From positions 62,001 through 126,000 of the forward strand of contig CALAJQ010000016.1 in NCBI GenBank assembly GCA_937922785.1: a stretch of 64,000 bases of DNA, read 5' to 3'. Within the stretch, counting starts at the first letter, position 1, and each line of letters starts with the position of its first letter. Source of the DNA: an uncultured Acidimicrobiales bacterium. GTDB lineage: Bacteria > Actinomycetota > Acidimicrobiia > Acidimicrobiales > SZUA-35. Of the stretch, positions 58,886 through 64,000 are shown piece by piece. Under the pieces are notes generated by a model. It worked only from the letters and a program-made list of their open reading frames with translations, did no database searches and was not told where the DNA came from. The position numbers were made by a program, and so were the translations under genes.

Positions 58886-59746
58886 ATGACTGAATTCGAA
58901 TACACAAACGATCTTGACAAGCTAAGCGAGTGGGTCGGTCGAACCGAGCGAATTGTCGACGTCATCTCCGCGCGTGCTGTCAACATGCTGGAGCACACCC
59001 TTGATCGTCCGGGTGATCTTAAAGACGCCGACACCATGCCGCCTTTGCGACACTTTATCACTCATCTGACCTCAGCTTCGGCCAGTCGGGTGGGGCGTGA
59101 TGGGCATCCGGAGCGGGGCCCGTTCTTGCCGCCGGTGGCGCTGCCCCGGCGAATGTGGGCTGGCGGTCGCCTGGAGTTCTCCGGTGATTTGCGCATAGGT
59201 GATGAAGTCGTGAAGACCTCAACAGTTGACAAGATTGAAATGAAAGAGGGTCGCTCGGGTCCGCTGTGCTTTGTTACTGTCAAGCACACCTTGGAGGTTG
59301 AGGGCGCGATCCGTCTCACCGAAGAGCAGGACTTGGTGTATCGAGAAGATCCGGCGACGGATGCTCCCAAGCTCCAACCCAAACCGGCGCCAACTGACGC
59401 AGCGTTTAGCAAGATGGTTGAACCGTCAGAAGTGATGCTCTTCCGCTACTCGGCGCTTACGTTTAACGGCCACCGCATTCATTACGACCGAGACTACGCG
59501 CGGTCGGTTGAGGGTTATCCGGCTTTGGTCTTTCATGGACCCCTGACTGCAACTCTCTTGGCTGACCTGGCCGTTTCTGAGACCGGGGCCCAGCTCGCCT
59601 CGTTCAAGTTTCGGGGACTAGCTCCGCTGTTCGACACTCAGCCGTTCAGCGTCTCGGGCAAACAATCGGGCGACATCGTCGAGTTGTGGGCAACCACGCC
59701 AGATGGTGGTTTAGCAATGAGCGCACAGGCCACGATTGCGGCCTGA
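58886..59746 (+). CDS. FAS1-like/MaoC-type hotdog dehydratase (mesaconyl-C4-CoA hydratase-like)
   Basis: 286 residues from ATG 58886, with GAGG 9 bases upstream. N-terminal half hotdog: LPRRMWAGGRLEFSGDLRIGD; C-terminal half: RYSALTFNGHRIHYDRDYARSVEGYPALVFHGPLTATLLADL, where the H-x-I-H-Y-D motif is the hydratase active-site region. This double hotdog is the mesaconyl-CoA hydratase (HTD2/FAS1-like) type, adding water to an enoyl-CoA. Actual substrate unknown. It is divergent from the F420-type enzyme, so they could act together in an acyl-CoA route. Confidence 0.85.
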   Translation: MTEFEYTNDLDKLSEWVGRTERIVDVISARAVNMLEHTLDRPGDLKDADTMPPLRHFITHLTSASASRVGRDGHPERGPFLPPVALPRRMWAGGRLEFSGDLRIGDEVVKTSTVDKIEMKEGRSGPLCFVTVKHTLEVEGAIRLTEEQDLVYREDPATDAPKLQPKPAPTDAAFSKMVEPSEVMLFRYSALTFNGHRIHYDRDYARSVEGYPALVFHGPLTATLLADLAVSETGAQLASFKFRGLAPLFDTQPFSVSGKQSGDIVELWATTPDGGLAMSAQATIAA

Positions 59747-59800
59747 CTTTCGGAGATGACATAACCCATTGCCTCAGGTCTGGCAGTCTGGATACTCGCG

Positions 59801-60856
59801 ATGAGTAGCCACCACGACATGTCGCCTTATGAGCCGACCGAAGTAATGCCGCTGGTTGACCTCATCGAGGAGCCCGAACAGCAGCCCGAAACAGTTCGGC
59901 GGGGCGGCATCGGACGCTTCTTCGGGTTCCTTTTGTTTTTGGGGCTTTTGGTGGCTGGCGGCACGTTGCTATACGGCCAGCGCCAGTTCAGCGAGATAGA
60001 GCGGGTTGCGGTTGGAGACCTGCTGGCGTTCTCGAGCCCGGGCGGAACCAACTATCTGATCGTTGGCAGCGATTCGCGAGAGAACCTTGACCGTGACATC
60101 GAGAACGCAGGGGCGATCTTTGGCGATGGTACGGAAGAGATAGGCGGCCAGCGCACCGACACCATCCAGATTCTGCGCATAGCCGCTGATGGGACACAAC
60201 ACATTCTGGCACTCCCGCGCGATCTATATCTGCCTATTGGAGGCGACCAAGCCCCGAATCGAATCAACGCGGCCTACGCATTCGGCGGCCCGGAGCTTCT
60301 CATCCAGACGGTTCAGAGAAGTCTTGGAATCCCAATTCACCACTATGCGGAAATCGACTTTGCTGGCTTTATCGACATGGTCGACGCAGTTGGCGGCGTC
60401 ACAATCGAGTTTGAGTATCCGGCCTCTGATCCAAAGACCGGATTGAACGTGGCGGTTGCTGGCCCCGCCGTTCTTGACTCTTCACAGGCCTTGGCCTTCG
60501 TGAGGTCTAGGCAATACACCGAGGTTATTGATGGCCAGCAGGTGGTGGACAGTCGTGGCGATCTCGGCCGGGTTAAGCGGCAGCAGGTGTTCCTTAAGTC
60601 CCTTTTTGCCGAGCTTGGCAACCCCTCAAGCCAAGTAGCGATGGCTCGTAACCTGGACGCTTCGACCGGCTCGGTAAAGCTTGACGACCGCCTTAGCTAC
60701 ACGGACGCATTGAGCTTGGCAAACAAGTTACGCAGCTTCGAACCCAACGACACTTGGGACTTGGTCGTGAGTAATTTCGTGGCGCCAAATGGGGCTCAGG
60801 TATTGAGGCTTGACGCAGCCGCATCGCAACAGACTCTTACGTTCTTCTCGAGCTGA
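59801..60856 (+). CDS. LytR-CpsA-Psr (LCP) family cell-wall protein
   Basis: 351 residues. N-terminal cytosolic segment, one membrane helix (about 43-63, FFGFLLFLGLLVAGGTLLYG), then the LCP domain: NYLIVGSDSRENLDR, GGQRTDTIQILRIAADG and LALPRDLYLPIGGDQ, which hold the Arg and Asp residues of the pyrophosphate-lipid site, and FDLGRVKRQQVFLKSLF-like end. LCP proteins attach wall teichoic acid or arabinogalactan-like polymers to peptidoglycan. Size and domain order fit. No polymer-synthesis genes adjoin. Confidence 0.9.
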   Translation: MSSHHDMSPYEPTEVMPLVDLIEEPEQQPETVRRGGIGRFFGFLLFLGLLVAGGTLLYGQRQFSEIERVAVGDLLAFSSPGGTNYLIVGSDSRENLDRDIENAGAIFGDGTEEIGGQRTDTIQILRIAADGTQHILALPRDLYLPIGGDQAPNRINAAYAFGGPELLIQTVQRSLGIPIHHYAEIDFAGFIDMVDAVGGVTIEFEYPASDPKTGLNVAVAGPAVLDSSQALAFVRSRQYTEVIDGQQVVDSRGDLGRVKRQQVFLKSLFAELGNPSSQVAMARNLDASTGSVKLDDRLSYTDALSLANKLRSFEPNDTWDLVVSNFVAPNGAQVLRLDAAASQQTLTFFSS

Positions 60857-60862
60857 AGCTTC

Positions 60863-61702
60863 TCAACGTGAGGCGTGTGGTGGTTCTTTGGGCGGCTCTT
60901 TAGGTCTTGACGGCGCTGGTGACCCGAAAGGCTGACATCGTGGACACCAATAGGTGCTTCTCTGGGTCTTCACGCCAGCCTGGGCAAACAGCACTGAGTC
61001 CGAACAACGCATGCAGGCGTGTCGGAAGCGCCCATAGACGTAGTTCCGATCCCTGATTGATCGTGAGGTTGTCTTGCGGCTCGGGCGGTCTCTGTTCTCA
61101 ACTAGCTGAGTGTGAGCAATCCGCCAGATGCGCGCCAGCGCGTGGTCAGACAGATCCTTTACTGGAGTGAACGGATGGACCCCAGCCAGGAACGCGACTT
61201 CGCTTTTGAAAACATTGCCAACACCTGCGGCAATACTCTGGTTGAGGAGAGCCTCGGCCAGCAAGCTCTGGTTTCCCAGTTGCCGTGTGCGTCTTACAAG
61301 TTCGTCGATGTCGACCTCGTCGTTGCTGAGGTCTGGTCCGAGATGATCGATTGGTGATGATTCGCCGTCTCTGATGAAGGTATCGATCGTGGGTGCAGCG
61401 AAACAAAGCGCAGTGCCCGCAGTGGTCCGAATCAACACCCGAAGCTTGGGATCACGTGGGGGAGCCGAGCCAGTCTTAGCAATTCGCCAAGACCCAGTCA
61501 TGCCAAGGTGGGTCCTCAGCGTGATCCGTCGGTCGAAGTTGATGAGTAAGTGCTTGCCTACGGCATCAACATTCTCGATCGTTTGACCAACTCGAGGACG
61601 ATGACCCCGAAGCTTGCGAAACCAGATGTCGGTAACCACCTGACTGTCAAGCACGGGCGAAAGCAACGCTTCGGCCCGTCGCAGCGAATCGCCTTCAGGC
61701 AT
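60863..61702 (-). CDS. Formamidopyrimidine-DNA glycosylase/endonuclease VIII-like (Nei)
   Basis: 279 residues. The N-terminus MPEGDSLRRAEALL has the catalytic Pro2-Glu3. LINFDRRITLRTHLGMTGSW is the strand with the lysine region, and ALLNQSIAAGVGNVFKSEVAFLAG the H2TH DNA-binding motif. The C-terminal zinc finger is C-x-x-C in HACMRCSDS and C-x-x-C in YWCPRCQP. MPEGDS and the GVGNVFKSE type favour Nei over Fpg. It removes oxidised pyrimidines from DNA. Confidence 0.92.
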   Translation of the reverse strand: MPEGDSLRRAEALLSPVLDSQVVTDIWFRKLRGHRPRVGQTIENVDAVGKHLLINFDRRITLRTHLGMTGSWRIAKTGSAPPRDPKLRVLIRTTAGTALCFAAPTIDTFIRDGESSPIDHLGPDLSNDEVDIDELVRRTRQLGNQSLLAEALLNQSIAAGVGNVFKSEVAFLAGVHPFTPVKDLSDHALARIWRIAHTQLVENRDRPSRKTTSRSIRDRNYVYGRFRHACMRCSDSVLFAQAGVKTQRSTYWCPRCQPFGSPAPSRPKEPPKEPPHASR

Positions 61703-61825
61703 GAGTTGCTCGGTCGAAGTTGGTCATGGGCGCTTCAGCGTAATGCGGGCTATAGGCCGGTGCCCCACCGGCCAGCTGTCCGAATCCCGCCAGACCTTCG
61801 CCGGCGGAGATCTTAGGATCAGCAC

Positions 61826-62320
61826 ATGAGCAACATCACAGTTAGCGGAATAGACAGCGCCGAACTCAAGCGAGTACTGGAGGCGGGCGTCGATCATGGA
61901 GGTAACTCGATCGAGCCATTCGCGGACAAAGACGGAGGCATGCCGATGCGCTGCTGTCTGGCGGACTCACGGGCCGGTGACAACGTTGCCATCATTGCTT
62001 GGTCGCCATTTTCCTGGCATGGGCCCTACAAAGAAGTTGGTCCGATTTATGTTCATACCGACCCATGCCCAAGCGCTGACGCGCTGGATGAATTGCCCGA
62101 AGATTTCGACAGCCGGGCGATGGTTCTGCGGCCCTACGGTTTCAACAAGATGATCGCTTATCACCGTGTTCGGCATGTGCCGGCCGGTGAGTCCTTGACG
62201 GCCCATGCGAAAGAACTGCTGGCAATGGACGATGTCGATTTCTTGCATGGCAGGAACGTGACCGGTGGCTGTTTTAGTTTCGCTGCCTCCTCAAAGACCA
62301 AATCTTCGAAGACCAAATAG
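61826..62320 (+). CDS. DUF1203-family protein
   Basis: 164 residues. PMRCCLADSRAGDNVAIIAWSPF and PYKEVGPIYVHTDPCPSAD are hallmarks of DUF1203, followed by RAMVLRPYGFNKMIAYHRVRHV. The function is unknown. It has a Ser-Lys-rich repeated tail (SSKTKSSKTK) made by a 15-base tandem duplication at the stop codon. Confidence 0.85.
   Translation: MSNITVSGIDSAELKRVLEAGVDHGGNSIEPFADKDGGMPMRCCLADSRAGDNVAIIAWSPFSWHGPYKEVGPIYVHTDPCPSADALDELPEDFDSRAMVLRPYGFNKMIAYHRVRHVPAGESLTAHAKELLAMDDVDFLHGRNVTGGCFSFAASSKTKSSKTK
62291..62320 (+). repeat. 15-base tandem duplication at the DUF1203 stop
   Basis: TCAAAGACCAAATCT and TCGAAGACCAAATAG follow one another, differing at few positions. The second copy ends at the TAG stop (62318-62320). 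Confidence 0.85.
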
Positions 62321-62347
62321 ACCCACAAGTCGTGCGATGCCGTTGGT

Positions 62348-63907
62348 TTGGGCCAAACTTCTGAGGTGACATCATACGAATCGGCGATTATCGACGGAAT
62401 CATTGAGCGAGCGTCAAGGTACCTCACTGAGCCTCCACGAGGTTCAGATCCGGTGATTCGCTTGGCGTCACCGGCCGAGTTGACTGCAACCTTCTCAGAA
62501 TCGGTTGGCCTTGCGTTTGGCGAGACCGCTTCAGCCCACGATGATAAGGCCGTGCTGGAGTCGGTTGAACAGGTCATCCGATACTCGATGCAGACCAGCC
62601 ATCCCAGGTTCGTGAATCAGAATTTTGCTGGTCCCGATCCGCTTTCGGTAGTGGGCGACTGGCTGGGCGCGGCTCTGAACACAACAGGGGCAACATATGA
62701 GGTGGCGCCGGTGTTTACCTTGATGGAGAGCGCAGTTCTAAGCAAGCTCGGCCGAATCGCTGGCTATCTCGAGGAGTCAACTGAGAAAGACAGCGATGGT
62801 GATGATGGAGGTCTGCCGACCCTGCCGCCTGGTCTCTTCTGCGCAGGGGGCTCAATGGGCACGTTGTTCGGTTTACAGCTGGCTCGTCATCGCCATCAGC
62901 CTGACGTCACCACCCGTGGTTCTAACGGTGACCGCCTGGCATTGTTCGTATCTGACAGCGGACACTACGCAGCTTCTAAGTCTGCAGCGCTGTTAGGCAT
63001 CGGTACCGACGGCGTAGTCAAGGTCGCAACCGATCACGAAGGCTCAATGATTCCAGAAAAACTAACTGAGGCGATCAAAGCCTCAATCGAAGCCGGGCAG
63101 ACACCTTTTGCCGTCATCGCAACTGCGGGAACGACGGTGACATCGGCGTTTGATGATCTGCACGCCCTCGCCGACATTTGTGCCGAAGCAGGACTTTGGT
63201 TACACGTAGACGGTTGCTACGGAGGATCTGCCCTGTTTTCTGACACCCATGCGGCTCGGCTTGGTGGAATTGAGCGATCGGATTCCTTCGTATGGAACCT
63301 GCACAAGATGATGGGTATGACCCAACAATGCACTGCGCTACTAGTGAAGGACCCTTCCCAGCTGGCGGCGTGCTTCGCTGCCCGCGCTGACTACCTGTTT
63401 CAATCTGACAAACTCAACGGCGAGTTCGACTCGGGCGACAGAACCTTTCAGTGTGCTCGCCGAATCGACGTTCTGAAGTTGTGGCTTACGTGGAAGGTTC
63501 GGGGCGACGCCGGCTTCGCTGAGCGCATAGATCACGCCTTTGCGATGGCCCAGCACACTCGCAAGTTGATTTCTGCCAGCGAGGGAAAGTTCGTTCCTTT
63601 GGTTTCAGGCTCGTTCACAAACGTGGTCTTTGCCTGGGTGCCTCCCCAATTGCGACCTCTGCCCACAAATCAGTCGGGTGAGATTGATCTTGAAGCCCTG
63701 TCGCCCGAAGATCACGTCGTCTTGAACGAGTGCCCACCTCAGATCAAGGCCCACATGCAAGCCAGTGGATCAGGAATGATCGGGTTCCAACCGATCCACG
63801 GTTTGAACACGTTCAGAATGATTTGCATGAGCACGACTTTGCAGGCTGCAGACGTCGAGGCGCTGCTAACAACGATTGACGAAGCTGGCTGTCAGCTCAA
63901 ATCGTGA
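62348..63907 (+). CDS. PLP-dependent decarboxylase of the animal-type GAD/CSAD group
   Basis: 519 residues from TTG 62348; a GTG at 62366 is another start. SHPRFVNQNFAGPDPLSVVG and TGATYEVAPVFTLMES match the N-terminal core of group II decarboxylases, WLHVDGCYGGSALFS has the PLP-stacking Asp, and the PLP lysine is in FVWNLHKMMGMTQQCTALLVK. FQSDKLNGEFDSGDRTFQC and DVLKLWLTWKVRGDAGF are very like vertebrate glutamate/cysteine-sulfinate decarboxylases. Reaction: decarboxylation of L-glutamate (to GABA), cysteine sulfinate (to hypotaurine) or aspartate. Substrate not fixed. Confidence 0.88.
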   Translation: MGQTSEVTSYESAIIDGIIERASRYLTEPPRGSDPVIRLASPAELTATFSESVGLAFGETASAHDDKAVLESVEQVIRYSMQTSHPRFVNQNFAGPDPLSVVGDWLGAALNTTGATYEVAPVFTLMESAVLSKLGRIAGYLEESTEKDSDGDDGGLPTLPPGLFCAGGSMGTLFGLQLARHRHQPDVTTRGSNGDRLALFVSDSGHYAASKSAALLGIGTDGVVKVATDHEGSMIPEKLTEAIKASIEAGQTPFAVIATAGTTVTSAFDDLHALADICAEAGLWLHVDGCYGGSALFSDTHAARLGGIERSDSFVWNLHKMMGMTQQCTALLVKDPSQLAACFAARADYLFQSDKLNGEFDSGDRTFQCARRIDVLKLWLTWKVRGDAGFAERIDHAFAMAQHTRKLISASEGKFVPLVSGSFTNVVFAWVPPQLRPLPTNQSGEIDLEALSPEDHVVLNECPPQIKAHMQASGSGMIGFQPIHGLNTFRMICMSTTLQAADVEALLTTIDEAGCQLKS

Positions 63908-64000
63908 AGCTGGAGCCGATCGCCTCTTCGCTCTTGGACCACAACAGTTCATGTGTCTCGGCGTTGTCATAGAAGTCCTCAAGCGCGAACGGTTTTGCTT
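63897..64000 (-). CDS. Partial gene, probable SDR C-terminus
   Basis: Reading the minus strand from the window edge gives 33 residues, ending at TGA 63897-63899. The sequence AKPFALEDFYDNAETHELLW continues SKSEEAIGSSFTI; the phrase LW-x-x-SE-x-x-x-G at the end is frequent in retinol-dehydrogenase-like SDR enzymes. It overlaps the convergent decarboxylase gene by 11 bases. Assignment is tentative because only the tail is seen. Confidence 0.4.
   Translation of the reverse strand, partial: AKPFALEDFYDNAETHELLWSKSEEAIGSSFTI

Noticed and set aside
1-64000. tRNA or rRNA genes, CRISPR arrays, transposases
   Set aside because: No cloverleaf-like or rRNA-like stretch, no regularly spaced repeats and no transposase or integrase motifs were noticed. 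A tRNA scan would be decisive.

Overview
This window looks like chromosomal DNA of a free-living aerobic actinobacterium, most likely from the Acidimicrobiia. That placement is inference from gene content; no rRNA or tRNA was found. The clues are several F420-type luciferase-like oxidoreductases, a DevR/DevS-type two-component pair surrounded by universal stress proteins, an ECF42 sigma factor with its DGPF partner, a LytR-CpsA-Psr protein and an Nei-type glycosylase. Base composition is moderately GC-rich and even. Genes are dense, alternate between strands, and often have GTG or TTG starts and 1-11 base overlaps. No prophage, insertion sequence or CRISPR array was seen.

Layout. 1-6.2 kb: end of an amino-acid permease, a universal stress protein behind two DevR-like boxes, an FMN 2-hydroxyacid oxidase, a VOC-kynurenine formamidase-tryptophan 2,3-dioxygenase operon and an F420-type oxidoreductase. 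6.3-12.3 kb: a membrane gene split by a frameshift, an FAD oxidoreductase, the DGPF/ECF42 pair, an alpha/beta hydrolase, an XRE/membrane-protein pair and a nucleotidyltransferase/HTH toxin-antitoxin-like pair. 12.4-18.1 kb: the dormancy (Dos-like) island, with three universal stress proteins, a flavin-fold protein, DevR and DevS. 18.1-27.1 kb: deoC, SDR, F420-type enzyme, methyltransferase, a probable selenoprotein of the GrdB family read through an in-frame UGA, DUF302, nitrilase, VOC, 2OG oxygenase and a Rieske-ThDP enzyme fusion.

27.2-34.1 kb: a large anchored extracellular protein, an esterase, a DinB-like protein, an F420-type enzyme and an MttB-family methyltransferase. 34.2-38.6 kb: a signalling module of response regulator, tail-anchored coiled-coil protein, Ras/Rab-like GTPase, histidine kinase and second coiled-coil protein. 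38.6-48.6 kb: GNAT, succinate-semialdehyde-type dehydrogenase, ferric-reductase-like membrane protein, NarL-type two-component pair, SDR, GlcD-type oxidase, MFS exporter and PAS-GGDEF cyclase. 48.6-56 kb: a beta-propeller protein, serine hydrolase and three secreted proteins, two carrying DUF4214. 56-64 kb: a hypothetical protein, DoxX-like protein, F420-type enzyme, hotdog dehydratase, LCP protein, Nei glycosylase, DUF1203 protein, an animal-type GAD/CSAD decarboxylase and the tail of another gene.

The most notable signals are the undetected-by-default selenoprotein with a downstream SECIS-like hairpin, the DevR-like island with repeated box-like sites, the GTPase signalling module, the Rieske-ThDP fusion, and short tandem duplications that repeatedly sit on stop codons.
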